Assembly: GCA_965225915.1 (NCBI GenBank)
Contig: OZ245326.1
Span: 806,001 to 870,000, forward strand
Length of the DNA stretch: 64,000 bases
Source: JAAXHH01 sp965225915
GTDB taxonomy: Bacteria; JAAXHH01
Direction: 5' to 3'
The notes under the pieces were generated by a model, which saw only the letters and a list, made by a program, of their open reading frames with translations, had not been told where the DNA came from and did not search any database. Made by a program: the position numbers and the translations under genes. Positions 17,518 through 27,903 of the stretch are shown here, in pieces (within the stretch, counting starts at the first letter, position 1; each line of letters begins with the position of its first letter).

Positions 17518-17830
17518 TCCCGACATATCTTCCCTGGACGAACTGGAAGCGCTGGCGGGCCTCCTCGAACACCGAGTGCGCCTTGCCATCTGTGTCCTGC
17601 TCTCAAAGCACGAGATGATGTCCTTCAGTCGGTTGAAACAGGTGCTCGAGGAAAAGGACGGCAGCATCGGCACACACCTGCGCAAGCTCGAAGACGCTGG
17701 TTACCTGTCGATCAAGAAGACTTTCCGGGTACGGAGGCCGGTGACCTGGTACCAGCTCACGGATGAGGGCAGGCGCCGCCTCAAGCTTCACGTGTCAAAC
17801 CTGATGCGACTGATCGATCGAGCTGACTAA
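17504..17830 (+). CDS. Winged-helix transcriptional regulator (HTH_34/ArsR-like)
   Basis: 108 residues. The helix-turn-helix is ALAGLLEHRVRLAICVLL, then MSFSRLKQVLEEKDGSI and the recognition helix GTHLRKLEDAGYLSI; the wing is KTFRVRRPVTWYQLTDEGRR. This is the HTH_34 form that silences or activates adjacent membrane-protein genes. It overlaps the upstream gene by 14 bases with GAGGAGA as its ribosome site, so synthesis is coupled. Confidence 0.85.
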   Translation: MPPTDPDISSLDELEALAGLLEHRVRLAICVLLSKHEMMSFSRLKQVLEEKDGSIGTHLRKLEDAGYLSIKKTFRVRRPVTWYQLTDEGRRRLKLHVSNLMRLIDRAD

Positions 17831-18142
17831 CACATAGACATCGGACAACAGATGTGTCAGGCACCAGCTTCTGCCGGCGCTGGAGAACGAATCGGTAAGG
17901 ACCGATAAGGGGTGGAAGAGGAGCACCACCTGACCTTCAATGAGTGGTCAAAAAACAGTCGTTCGTATTCCCGGAGTTTGATCGAATCTATCCGGTCCAT
18001 GGGAAGCAGTTTGGTCTCGAGTTCGTAGTCCTCATCCTGTCGAGCGCCCGCGAGTCATTCTTTATTCTAACAGGTAATCTGAAGCGAGTGTAAGTGCATT
18101 TTCGTGAGCATTAAGTTGAGACGCGTGGACCGTTGATTTACG
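17831..18142. other. Intergenic region without an intact gene
   Basis: No full gene. On the minus strand around 18043-17905 one frame reads a coding-like stretch (LETKLLPMDRIDSIKL, then REYERLFFDHSLKV) without a start of its own. It may be the tail of a lost gene. The rest is unremarkable up to the tRNA promoter. Confidence 0.3.
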
Positions 18143-18172
18143 TTGACACCTTTCGCGACATCAGCCTATATT
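18143..18172 (+). promoter_or_regulatory. Promoter of tRNA-Ser(TGA)
   Basis: TTGACA at 18143-18148 and TATATT at 18167-18172 with an 18-base spacer; transcription would start about 7 bases before the tRNA. In the uninterrupted chromosome this promoter would also have served the tRNA-Ser(GCT) gene now at 31751. Confidence 0.7.
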
Positions 18173-18185
18173 GGCAGCCTGCCAG

Positions 18186-18272
18186 GGTGGGGTGTCTGAG
18201 CGGCCGAAAGAGACGGTCTTGAAAACCGTTGTACCTTTGCGGGTACCGTGGGTTCGAATCCCACCCCCACCG
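18186..18272 (+). tRNA. tRNA-Ser(TGA)
   Basis: An 87-base class II tRNA. Acceptor GGTGGGG pairs with CCCCACC (18265-18271) with G discriminator. The anticodon stem ACGGT/ACCGT encloses CTTGAAA, giving anticodon TGA. The long variable arm has GGTAC, and the T arm is GTGGG/CCCAC around TTCGAAT. The 3' CCA is not encoded. Its 3' half is the integration site of the adjacent island. Confidence 0.95.
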
Positions 18273-18278
18273 TCCGAC
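18252..18278. repeat. attL, left 27-bp direct repeat of the tRNA-Ser island
   Basis: The T loop, acceptor 3' strand and six bases beyond tRNA-Ser(TGA). It is identical over 27 bases to 31706-31732. The flanking bases differ on both sides. Confidence 0.9.
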
Positions 18279-18376
18279 AACCCCTTCCAATATCATCACA
18301 TTCCACCACTTTCAAGAAATCAATACACCACGAAAGCCCCGTTCTGTGGAGCTTTGAGGGTATGTGTGTGCGTTTG

Positions 18377-19174
18377 ATGGATACAACGGTTCGTCATCAA
18401 AGGAAGCCGACGCGACATCGGTCTTGGACCGTTTCCGATGGTTTCACTTGAAAAGGCGAAGATACGTGCCCTGGAAAATCGTATAGCGATAGCCGAAGGG
18501 CGCAGTCCAATAGATGAAAACCGAAAGGCACGGACGCCATCCTTCAGGTAAGCGGCCATAGGCACCCACAAAAGTTATGCGCCTGCGTGGAAGAAATCAC
18601 ATGCGGATAGGTGGATGCAGATTGTCGACAAGCACGCCATGCCAAAACTGGCAGACCTGCCGGTAGATCAGATTTCCAAACAGGAAATTGGGGATGTCTT
18701 AAGTCCAATCTGGACCACAACGCCTGAAACTGCTGATCGTCTTCACAAACGGATACGAAACATCCTGGATTACTGCAAATCTCACGATTACGTTCAACAG
18801 AACGTCGCAGACGAAGGGATTTATGGTGCGTTACCAAAAAGAAAAAGGAACGGAAAAACAATCTTGCGCTTGACTACTTCGAAGCGTCCGATGCGTTCAA
18901 GCTCATTGAAGCCCAGGTTAAGGCCCCTGCGACTAGATTGTGCCTTCAGTTCGTTTTACTGACCGCTACACGGTCCAACGAAGCAACGGAAGCAACTTGA
19001 AACGAAATCGATATGGAATCCGCAACGTGGACAGTCCCGGCGTCACGAATGAAAACCAATAAACCGTTTCGTGCCGCACTTAGTACCAAGGCGATTGGAA
19101 TAGAAGTGATCTGGACTGGAAAGCGTTGGGATTTCAAATGTGAGGGACCGGACCGTGCATACCTGCGTGATTGA
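18377..19174 (+). pseudogene. Decayed P4-type tyrosine recombinase (integrase)
   Basis: Fragments in different frames follow the order of prophage integrases. First MDTTVR (about 18377), then SLEKAKIRALENRIAIAEG (about 18440), then PAWKKSHADRWMQIVDKHA into MPKLADLPVDQISKQEIGDV (18560-18700), then the core-binding end (ETADRLHKRIRNILDYCKS). Finally the catalytic start appears as FVLLTATRSNEATEAT, with Arg of the catalytic tetrad, followed at once by a stop, then TVPASRMKTNKP. Frameshifts near 18550 and 18850 and a premature stop near 18999 inactivate it. The C-terminal HxxR...Y part is absent. Its position beside attL marks it as the island's integrase. Confidence 0.8.
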
Positions 19175-19323
19175 AGGCAACTGTTGAAGCCGGACCTGAT
19201 GCCACGCCTCGACTGTGACTAAGGTATATAGTCCACAAACATTGACCCACGGCGCTAATTCCGCCGTCGAACAGCAACTTCTGAACGTTACGTACAGCTC
19301 ACTCGACGAGATTAGAATGGTGA

Positions 19324-21678
19324 TTAGGATTCGCCTGGCTGTGCCATGCGATATCCGACCCCGCGTTCATTGAAGATATAGTCAGGCTTTTTCGCATCGT
19401 CGCCGAGCTTTCGGCGGATATTCTTGATGAAGGCACGCACGAGCTTTGGGTTGGCGTAGCCGCGCGTACCCCAAACCCGACGCACCAGTGTGTCGAAGGT
19501 CAACACCCTGCCCGCGTTGAGCGAGAGCACGTATGCCAACTCGTACTCTTTAGCCGTGAGGTCGACCCGGACGCCGGCTACGCTCACCAGGCGCCGGTCG
19601 TAGTCGATGGTGAGCTCGCCCAGAACGAAGGGCTTTGGATCAGCCTGCCTGCGTAGTGCCGCCCGAATACGCGCCACCAACTCGGTCGTCGAAAAGGGCT
19701 TGACGAGGTAATCGGCAGCACCGATCTCGAGCGCCCGCGCGATGGTCTCGTCCCGTCCGTAGGCGGAGATGAAGATGACCAATACATCAGCCAATTCAGG
19801 CACGCTACCCATCAGCTCGATACCGTCCGCATCGGGAAGCAGCAGGTCAAGTAACACCAGTTCGGGGCGCTTTGCCCGGATGATGTGCGACAGCTCGCGA
19901 TGGTCACCGGTTACTATCGGGGTATAGCCGGCTTCCACGAGCGCGTCGCGAACGTAGCGGAGCATCAGTGGGTCGTCGTCGACCACGAGGATGCGTGTCG
20001 GTTCACGATTTATATCGGTACACAGTGGGTCAATTCGGTTCGCAACGCTGGCGGCGACGGGTTCTGCGGCCACCGGGATCGTGAAGGTCAGGCATGTACC
20101 ATGGCCGACACCCGGGCTCTCTGCCCAGATACGCCCTCCATGGGCTTCAACCAGTCCCTTGCAGATGGCAAGCCCGAGTCCCGAGCCCGCGATTCCGGAT
20201 TCACGGTCTCCGCTCTCAAGTCCTTCATACTTCCGAAACAGGTGCGAAAGGCGGTCAGGCGCCACCCCTCTGCCTTCGTCGTGGATCGAGATCGCTACGT
20301 GCACGCCGTCATGCAAGGCGCAGACCCGGATGGGAGAGGACTCCGTAGAATGCCGCGCCGCATTGGATAGCAGGTTGTTCAACACCTGCTCGATGCGTTG
20401 CCGATCGGCCATTACCCGTGGGAGGTCAGGCGGAAAATCGATCAGAACCGTGTGCCTGCTGCCGCCGCTCTGGAACGTGCTACGCGCCCGGTCCACCAGG
20501 ATGGCAACATCGGAAGGCTCGGGCGCCACCGACAATGTGCCTGCATCAATGCGGCCCGCATCCAGCAGGTCGCTGATCAGGACGCGCATGTGATCTGCCT
20601 GGTCGAGGATGATGCGGTAGAACTCGCGCATTTCCGCTGGGTCAAGCCCAGGTGAGGATTCCAGCAGCGTGGCTGCCGAGCCCTTGATCGAGGTTAATGG
20701 GGCGCGCAGTTCATGGCTTACCATGCCAAGAAACTCCGTGCGCAACCGCTCCAGCTCCTGCAGCGGTGCAAGGTCCTGCATGGTGACCACCACGGACACG
20801 ACCTCGCCCTGCTCCGAATGGATCGGCGTGGAGTTGATCAGCGTCGTGACGCTGCGTCCATCGGGGACAGAGAGCACGATTTCCTCGGCCCGCACCGTCT
20901 CGGTATGGTTCAGCGCCTGCGACAGGGGCAATTGATCCAGTGCAATCTCGCGTCCATCGGCGCGCCGAAGGGTGATCACACCTAGTAACGCCTCTGGGGG
21001 ACTCCCTGGTGTGCGAAGGCTCTCCACGATCCGCTTCGCCTCCTGATTGAGCGACTTCACACGGCCCGTCCCGGCATCTAAGACCACGACACCCACAGGC
21101 GAGGTCTCAATCAGGGCCTCCAGGTCAGCCCTGGTGCGTTGTTCAGCCCGGTGCGTGCGGGCATTTGCGATGGCCGTCGCAGCCTGGGAGGCGAATAGCA
21201 CCAGAACCTCCTCATCCTCGCTCGTAAACTCCTTGCCGCCCTCCTTACCCATGAGATAAAAGTTGCCGACGTGCTGGTCACGATGGCGCATCGGCGTGCC
21301 CTGGAATGGACCGGACGGCACCCGGTCCGGGGTGAATCCGAGCAAGCGCATATAGGCGTGTATGTCCGGAAGACTCAGTACTCCAGGGAGGTCGCGGAAG
21401 TACTCGAACAATCTGTGCCCGTCGGACCAGTCCACAAGTTGCCGATGTTCCTCGTCAGTGAAACCGGAGGTGACGAAGTCCTGGGGATGCCCGGACTCGT
21501 CTATGGTGGCGATGGCGCCGTAACGGGCACCTGTCAGCGCACGGGCGCTCTCCACGACCTCATGCAGGACGGTCTCCAGATCGAGGCTCGCGCTGATACG
21601 CAGACTTGCCGCACTTAGGCTGGAGATACGTTCGCGAAGCGCCTCGATCTCCTGTCTCGGTTCGTACTTAGTCCTCAT
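19324..21678 (-). CDS. Single-chain two-component protein: GAF-PAS-HisKA-HATPase-REC-OmpR wHTH
   Basis: 784 residues, all domains intact. GAF about 25-175; PAS about 185-300; HisKA with phospho-His in VSHELRAPLTSIKGS (about 325); HATPase with NNLLSNAARHS (N box), DEGRGV (G1) and GSGLGLAICKG (G2); receiver about 560-675 with acidic DDD, phospho-Asp in LVLLDLLLPDADG, and Lys in YLVKPF; and a C-terminal OmpR-type winged helix about 685-780 (LTAKEYELAYVLSLNAGRVL and NIRRKLGDD). No membrane segment is present, so it senses a cytosolic signal, likely through GAF or PAS. It could pass phosphate from His to Asp to DNA binding in one polypeptide. Most hybrid kinases lack the DNA-binding end. Confidence 0.9.
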   Translation of the reverse strand: MRTKYEPRQEIEALRERISSLSAASLRISASLDLETVLHEVVESARALTGARYGAIATIDESGHPQDFVTSGFTDEEHRQLVDWSDGHRLFEYFRDLPGVLSLPDIHAYMRLLGFTPDRVPSGPFQGTPMRHRDQHVGNFYLMGKEGGKEFTSEDEEVLVLFASQAATAIANARTHRAEQRTRADLEALIETSPVGVVVLDAGTGRVKSLNQEAKRIVESLRTPGSPPEALLGVITLRRADGREIALDQLPLSQALNHTETVRAEEIVLSVPDGRSVTTLINSTPIHSEQGEVVSVVVTMQDLAPLQELERLRTEFLGMVSHELRAPLTSIKGSAATLLESSPGLDPAEMREFYRIILDQADHMRVLISDLLDAGRIDAGTLSVAPEPSDVAILVDRARSTFQSGGSRHTVLIDFPPDLPRVMADRQRIEQVLNNLLSNAARHSTESSPIRVCALHDGVHVAISIHDEGRGVAPDRLSHLFRKYEGLESGDRESGIAGSGLGLAICKGLVEAHGGRIWAESPGVGHGTCLTFTIPVAAEPVAASVANRIDPLCTDINREPTRILVVDDDPLMLRYVRDALVEAGYTPIVTGDHRELSHIIRAKRPELVLLDLLLPDADGIELMGSVPELADVLVIFISAYGRDETIARALEIGAADYLVKPFSTTELVARIRAALRRQADPKPFVLGELTIDYDRRLVSVAGVRVDLTAKEYELAYVLSLNAGRVLTFDTLVRRVWGTRGYANPKLVRAFIKNIRRKLGDDAKKPDYIFNERGVGYRMAQPGES

Positions 21679-22137
21679 CTATACATCCTTTCTGTGCACA
21701 GTGCGGCCTGCGACTCACCCACCACTGCCGGACGCTGCCCAGGTGGAACTCCACCCGAAAGCCGCCCAAGGTCGGCCGAAGGGCGCTACTGCGATGGCGA
21801 TATGGTACTCCATGCGATAAATTCGCTCAATATTCTTTTAAATATACCGGTAATTCACACCCAGGGCACTCTAATTCCTGTAAGTTGATATGATTGCGTG
21901 TTCACTACGACCTTATGCTCATAACTCGTTGCTTTGGCTCAAAATGGTCCAGTAGTAAACAGTGTCAAGCCTGACTAGGAATTGGGTAGTCGTAGCGTGA
22001 GTACAGATCGTCCACCAGCCTGAGAGTTAACGATTCTGGGCCCTCAGCAGTGTTTATAAAAATGGAGAGTTGTATGGATATCCCAACTCATCCAGATCGT
22101 ATGCAAAGTCACTATCTCAGGAGCAAAGGTTCTACCT
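21679..22137. other. 459-base region between sensor and repeat-protein genes
   Basis: No gene recognised. The first part is GC-rich, while 21820-22137 is AT-rich and probably holds divergent promoters for the sensor protein (minus) and the repeat lipoprotein (plus). AGGAG at about 22120 is the likely ribosome site of the latter, with a long spacing. Confidence 0.4.
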
Positions 22138-25100
22138 ATGGCAAATCGGTTTCATAGTATTAAATCGGGTGGTTTTTTCAACATTCGTTACATCTTCGGC
22201 GGAATTTTGTGTCTGCTCCTGTTAGTCCTGTCCACCTGTGGTAAAGATAGTCCAACTAAACCCTCACCTCCCGCACCGCCGACACCTGTGGCAACCAGGA
22301 TAACAGTCATACCCGCCTCGGCAAACCTTATAGTAAATGGCCAAACGGTACAACTCAGGGCCACCGTGTTTGACCAAAACAACAACACTATAGCTGGTGC
22401 CAGCGTTGTTTGGTCGAGCAGCAATACTGTTGTGGCTTCAGTAGGTGTACAGGGCCTTGTGACTGCCCTAAAAAATGGCACTTCACAGATTACCGCACAA
22501 ACGGGAAGCGTGTCAGGTGTTGCAACCGTTACTGTAATGGCACCGTTACCTAATCAAAGTCCCGCGGCGGTCGATACTATCGCAGCGCAGGTACTGATCG
22601 AAGGCGGTTCACCGGTAGAAGTGGGCGTATCAGGGTCATTCCGGGATCCGGACGGCGATGCGCTGTCCTATGCGGCGGAGTCGAGCGACGACCTGGTGGC
22701 CACGGCGACGGTATCGGGTGCCAGGGTGACCATCCGGCCCGTATCGGCAGGCAGCGCCGCGGTGACGGTGACCGCCACCGATCCCGGAGGGTTGAAGGCG
22801 ACGCAGAACATCGCCGTTACGGTGGAGCCTCCTGAGAACCAGCCGCCCCAGGCGGTAGGCACTATCGCAGCGCAGGTACTGATCGAAGGCGGTTCACAGG
22901 TGACGGTGGGCGTATCAGGGTCATTCCGGGATCCGGACGGCGATGCGCTGTCCTATGCGGCGGAGTCGAGCGACGATCTGGTGGCCACGGCGACGGTATC
23001 GGGCTCAGAAGTAACCATCAGGCCCGTATCGGCAGGCAGCGCCGCGGTGACGGTGACCGCCACCGATCCCGGAGGGTTGAAGGCGACGCAGAACATCGCC
23101 GTTACGGTGGAGCCTCCTGAGAACCGGCCGCCCCGGGCGGTGGGATTGATCGCAGCGCAGGTACTGATCGAAGGCGGTTCACAGGTGACGGTGGGCGTAT
23201 CGGGGGCATTCCGGGACCCGGACGGCGATGCGCTGTCCTATGCGGCGGAGTCGAGCGACGACCTGGTGGCCACGGCGACGGTATCGGGCCAGGGTGACCA
23301 TCAGGCCCGTATCGGCAGGCAGCGCGACGGTAACGGTGACCGCCACCGATCCCGGAGGGTTGAAGGCGACGCAGAACATCGCCGTTACGGTGGAGCCTCC
23401 TGAGAACCAGCCGCCCCGGGCGGTGGGATTGATCGCAGCGCAGGTACTGATCGAAGGCGGTTCACAGGTGACGGTGGGCGTATCGGGGGCATTCCGGGAT
23501 CCGGACGGCAATGCGCTGTCCTATGCGGCGGAGTCGAGCGACGACCTGGTGGCCACGGCGACGGTATCGGGCTCAGAAGTAACCATCAGGCCCGTATCGG
23601 CAGGCAGCGCGACGGTAACGGTGACCGCCACCGATCCCGGAGGGTTGAAGGCGACGCAGAACATCGCCGTTACGGTGGAGCCTCCTGAGAACCGGCCGCC
23701 CCGGGCGGTAGGCACTATCGCAGCGCGGGTATTGACCGAAGGCGGTTCACGGGTGACGGTGGGCGTATCGGGCGCATTCCGGGACCCGGACGGCAATGCG
23801 CTGTCCTATGCGGCGGAGTCGAGCGACGACCTGGTGGCCACGGCGACGGTATCGGGCTCAGAAGTAACCATCAGGCCCGTATCGGCAGGCAGCGCCGCGG
23901 TGACGGTGACCGCCACCGATCCCGGAGGGTTGAAGGCGACGCAGAACATCGCCGTTACGGTGGAGCCTCCTGAGAACCGGCCGCCCCGGGCGGTAGGCAC
24001 TATCGCAGCGCGGGTACTGACCGAAGGCGGTTCACGGGTGACGGTGGGCGTATCGGGCGCATTCCGGGACCCGGACGGCAATGCGCTGTCCTATGCGGCG
24101 GAGTCGAGCGACGACCTGGTGGCCACGGCGACGGTATCGGGCTCAGAAGTAACCATCAGGCCCGTATCGGCAGGCAGCGCCGCGGTGACGGTGACCGCCA
24201 CCGATCCCGGAGGGTTGAAGGCGACGCAGGACATGCGTCACGGTGGAGCCTCCTGAGAACCGGCCGCCCCGGGCGGTGGGATTGATCGCAGCGCGGGTAC
24301 TGACCGAAGGCGGTTCACAGGTAGACGGTGGGCGTATCGGGATCATTCCGGGACCCGGACGGCGATGCGCTGTCCTATGCGGCGGAATCGAGCGACGACC
24401 TGGTGGCCACGGCGACGGTATCGGGCTCAGAAGTAACCATCAGGCCCGTATCGGCAGGCAGCGCGACGGTGACGGTGACCGCCACCGATCCCGGAGGGTT
24501 GAAGGCGACGCAGAACATCGCCGTTACGGTGGAGCCTCCTGAGAACCGGCCGCCCCGGGCGGTAGGCACTATCGCAGCGCGGGTATTGACCGAAGGCGGT
24601 TCACGGGTGACGGTGGGCGTATCGGGCGCATTCCGGGACCCGGACGGCGATGCGCTGTCCTATGCGGCGGAGTCGAGCGACGACCTGGTGGCCACGGCGA
24701 CGGTATCGGACGCCAGGGTGACCATCAGGTCCGTATCGACAGGCAGCGTGACGGTAACGGTGACCGCCACCGATCCCGGAGGGTTGAAGGCGACGCAGGA
24801 CATCGCCGTTTCGGTGGAGCCTCCTGAGAACCGGCCGCCCCGGGCGGTGGGATTGATCGCAGCGCGGGTACTGACCGAAGGCGGTTCACAGGTGACGGTG
24901 GGCGTATCGGGGGCATTCCGGGACCCGGACGGCAATGCGCTGTCCTATGCGGCGAGGTCGAGCGACGACCTGGTGGCCACGGCGACGGTATCGGTCGCCA
25001 GGGTGACCATCAGGCCCGTATCGGCAGGCAGCGCGACGGTGACGGTGACCGCGAGCGATTCCGGAGGGTTGAAGGCGACACAGACCATCGCCGTTACGGT

Positions 25101-26313
25101 GGAGCCTCCTGAGAACCGGCCGCCCCGGGCGGTGGGATCGATCGCAGCGCAGGTACTGACCGAAGGCGGTTCACAGGTAGAAGTGGGCGTATCAAGGTCA
25201 TTCCGGGATCCGGACGGCGATGCGCTGTCCTATGCGGCGGAGTCGAGCGACGACCTGGTGGCCACAGTGACGGTATCGGGCTCAGAAGTAACCATCAGGC
25301 CCGTATCGGCAGGCAGCGCCACGGTGATGGTGACCGCCACCGATCCCGGCAGGTTGAAGGCGACGCAGGACATTGCAGTCACGGTGGAGCCTCCTGAGAA
25401 CCAGCCGCCCCAGGCGGAGGGATCAATGGCGGACCAGACTGTAGAGACGGGTGCGGAAGTATCGGTGGATATTTCCGATGCTTTTTCCGACCCCGATGAT
25501 GATGAACTGAGGTATTCAGCCGTTTCGGACAATTCAGATGTGGCCACCGCGAGTACCACCGGGACCAGCGTAGTGGTAACCGGTGTGGTCGCCGGGAGTA
25601 CCGACATCACCGTGACCGCCACCGATCCCGGAGGGTTGAAGGCGACGCAGAACATCGCCGTTTCGGTGGAGCCTCCTGAGAACCAGCCGCCCCAGGCGGT
25701 GGGATCAATGGCGGACCAGACTGTAGAGACGGGTGCGGAAGTATCGGTGGATATTTCCGATGCTTTTTCCGACCCCGATGATGATGAACTGAGGTATTCA
25801 GCCGTTTCGGACAATTCAGATGTGGCCACCGCGAGTACCATCGGGACCAGCGTAGTGGTAACCGGTGTGGTCGCCGGGAGTACCGACATCACCGTGACCG
25901 CCACCGATCCGGGAGGTTTGGACGACAGCCAGTCGTTTACAGTAACCGTCACCGACGATGGTGGTCCGAGCATATCTGTTAATGTCACTTATTGTGAACT
26001 CAGAGGGAGGTGGCCAGATGCTTTGTATGGGATTCTTAGGGCGACGATACGCGGGACTATCACCTCGAATCGAAACCTCACAAGAGTATACGTAAGGGGG
26101 TGGGTAAACTACGACTTTTTTGTCGGCACTTGGTTCATGGCAGAAATGGAACGGGACGTAAGTATACAATATCAAATCATAGGAAACATCAAAGATCCGG
26201 GAAGCGATTATTATTGCGAAGTCGAAGCCAGTGCGTTTACGGCCGCTGCATTCTCTAAAATGAGGACAGTTTCGGGTAACTCTCACTCCCAAAATGTTCC
26301 CATTCTGGAATGA
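22138..26313 (+). pseudogene. Large surface lipoprotein with 12 tandem Ig/cadherin-like repeats, frameshifted
   Basis: The N-terminus is a lipoprotein signal (FGGILCLLLLVLSTCGKDS) followed by a Pro-rich linker and one Big_2 domain (about residues 50-135; VNGQTVQLRATVFDQN). Then come 12 repeats of about 95 residues: ten of type A (AQVLxEGGSxVxVGVSGSFR core) and two of type B (DQTVETGAEVSVDISDAF). The C-terminal 115 residues (VTYCELRGRWPDALYG) are unrecognised. Three indels in the repeats shift the frame: about -2 near 23288, -2 near 24233 and +1 near 24322. Their sum is -3, so start and end share one frame. As read, translation stops at 23403, giving a 421-residue product. The intact form would be about 1390 residues and probably adhesive. 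Confidence 0.75.
22561..25965 (+). repeat. Twelve tandem coding repeats, period about 285 bp
   Basis: Unit starts lie near 22561, 22840, 23120, 23405, 23690, 23975, 24257, 24543, 24826, 25111, 25397 and 25682. Units 1-10 are nearly identical DNA; 11-12 form a second, more diverged subtype nearly identical to each other. Near-identity at DNA level implies recent expansion or gene conversion. Each unit ends with the TDPGGLKATQ block and a Pro-rich linker PPENxPPxAVG. Confidence 0.92.
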
Positions 26314-26376
26314 TGATGCCCTGTAGTCTCACAACCGATGACGTGGCAGACTTAGGATAGCCTCAATCAGGGTTAC

Positions 26377-26965
26377 TGATGTTACCCCGTTTTCGTGGTT
26401 GGTGTAAGGGTTTAGTATACAGGCTGTTTTGGTGTATTGGGACCCCTGGCCGCTGTTGGTATGATCACCTCGTCAGGCCTACGCTGGCAAAGGGCCATGT
26501 CCAAGTCGTCTGAGACCAATTCGCTTCGCAGAGGGTTGGCAATGAACCAGCCGACCACGCGGAGGCTGAAGGCGTCTACCACTACGGAGAGATAGAGGAA
26601 GCCGGCATGTGTAGGCATATAGGTGATATCGGCTACCCAGAGTGTGTCTCGGTCTTTTGCCAGGATCTCCCGTTCCATCTTGAGCTTTTTGTTCTCACGG
26701 CGCAGACGACGCAGTTCGGACCGTTCTTCGGTGGTCAGGCCGTCTTCACGCCTGCCCTTGTCCAGGTCATCCTGTTTGACCCAGTTGCGGGTGGCTTGTT
26801 CAGGTGGGTTCAAACTCTTTGGCCAGTGCTTCTCAGGCTGCGACCGGAGCGAACGAGATCGACCATCTGCTCATCTAGGCTGCTGGATAGGGGGCATGGA
26901 ATCTGGGCATGTGACACTCCTATCAACTCAAGAGATAACATGTCCACTTAACCGGGTCAACTCCA
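26377..26965 (-). mobile_element. IS3-family deletion derivative, copy A (degenerate)
   Basis: The right end at 26942-26965 matches the 24-bp terminal repeat of copy B exactly at the corresponding end. The left end near 26377 has mismatches in its outer bases. The minus-strand frame 26813-26412 joins the OrfA leucine-rich helix (LRRLRRENKKLKMEREILAK) directly to the DDE region of OrfB (DTLWVADITYM), lacking about 150 residues between. A second deletion removes the C-terminal catalytic part after the QYTS-equivalent site. Clearly non-functional. Confidence 0.8.
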
Positions 26966-27192
26966 CCTTGCCATTTGGCGATTGGCGAAATTGCCAATTG
27001 GTGATTCCCTGCTAGATCGCGAAAACAGGAGGTTATCTGCTGAAGACTTAATATGAGGACGAACAGGGAATGCAGTGTTGTTGGAACAGTCACTGCCTTG
27101 CGCATGCCTAAGTCACTCTTCATCTCGTCGCCGGTTTTCAAACTGAGACACAGCAATTCTTTTATGTTAACCTAATTGAAAGGATATTTACG
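26966..27192. other. Short AT-rich spacer between IS copy A and a lipoprotein gene
   Basis: Contains CCAATTTGGC-like short repeats around 26970-27005 (TTGGCGATTGGCGAAATTG) and no gene. The stretch before 27193 has GAAAGGA as the likely ribosome site for the next gene. Confidence 0.35.
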
Positions 27193-27819
27193 ATGCGGAT
27201 TTCAAGTATGATCTTGATAATGTTGGTGTATGGGTGTGCCGGCGAGAATTCACCCGTTTCGTCAAAAGTGTCAATCGATCAGGTGAGGCCTTCATTAGCT
27301 GAATCTGACTCGGCAGAAGTGCAGCAGATTTATGAGCAGTACGATTTTCGATGGAGCCAATGGGGAGACAATAAAGACCAGATCATCTCGAATGACCCGG
27401 GTAAAGTGTTGTTTACGGTAAAGGATGGGGTCGGTTTGTCGTTGATCGAATCAGGACGTACTACAGAAGTTTTTGTACTGTCCAACGGTGAGAAATTCAC
27501 TGTAGATTTTGTCGAGTTTGATGTGGTAGCAGGTGAGTTAGTTGCTGGTCACTACTGGTTTGACAGAACCATGACGACAGCCAGAGCTGAATTGCTCATT
27601 GAGGAACTAAAACTTCGATATGGGGAACCGGTTAAGACGACTTCAAGCAGGATTACCTGGATCAAGAATGGTGATACCGAGGTCTACATAAATCTTCCAT
27701 CCGAAGCCGGTGGTGGCTGTTTGCACTACTATAGTGAAGAACATCGTGCAAAGACCGCAGAAGCTAAGAGATATAACAGATTGCCTATACGGCCGGTTGT
27801 GCCGGAGACCGGCATCTGA
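27193..27819 (+). CDS. Uncharacterised small lipoprotein (208 residues)
   Basis: A short signal (RISSMILIMLVYGCAGE) places lipidated Cys at residue 15. The mature protein is mixed alpha/beta with no known motif. The DNA has lower GC than the chromosome around the island, in line with acquired origin. It is flanked by two copies of the same IS3 derivative in opposite orientation, and could have been moved with them. The coding frame is intact. Function unknown. Confidence 0.65.
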   Translation: MRISSMILIMLVYGCAGENSPVSSKVSIDQVRPSLAESDSAEVQQIYEQYDFRWSQWGDNKDQIISNDPGKVLFTVKDGVGLSLIESGRTTEVFVLSNGEKFTVDFVEFDVVAGELVAGHYWFDRTMTTARAELLIEELKLRYGEPVKTTSSRITWIKNGDTEVYINLPSEAGGGCLHYYSEEHRAKTAEAKRYNRLPIRPVVPETGI

Positions 27820-27823
27820 AGTA

Positions 27824-27886
27824 TAGTGCAATCCTAACTGGGACAGAATTCGTCCAATCCTTTGTAGTGCACCCCCAAATCTGACT
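27824..27886. repeat. Two solo IS3-like terminal sequences
   Basis: 27824-27847 agrees at 18 of 24 positions with the left end of the IS element at 29635. 27864-27886 begins with the same TGTAGTGCACCCC core. No transposase lies between. They look like leftover ends of a related element. Confidence 0.35.
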
Positions 27887-27903
27887 TTTTCAGGTCGTAA
27901 GGG

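Noticed and set aside
22561..25965. CRISPR array
   Set aside because: The regular repeats are 285 bp, coding and contiguous with no spacers. No other CRISPR-like array or cas gene is in the window.
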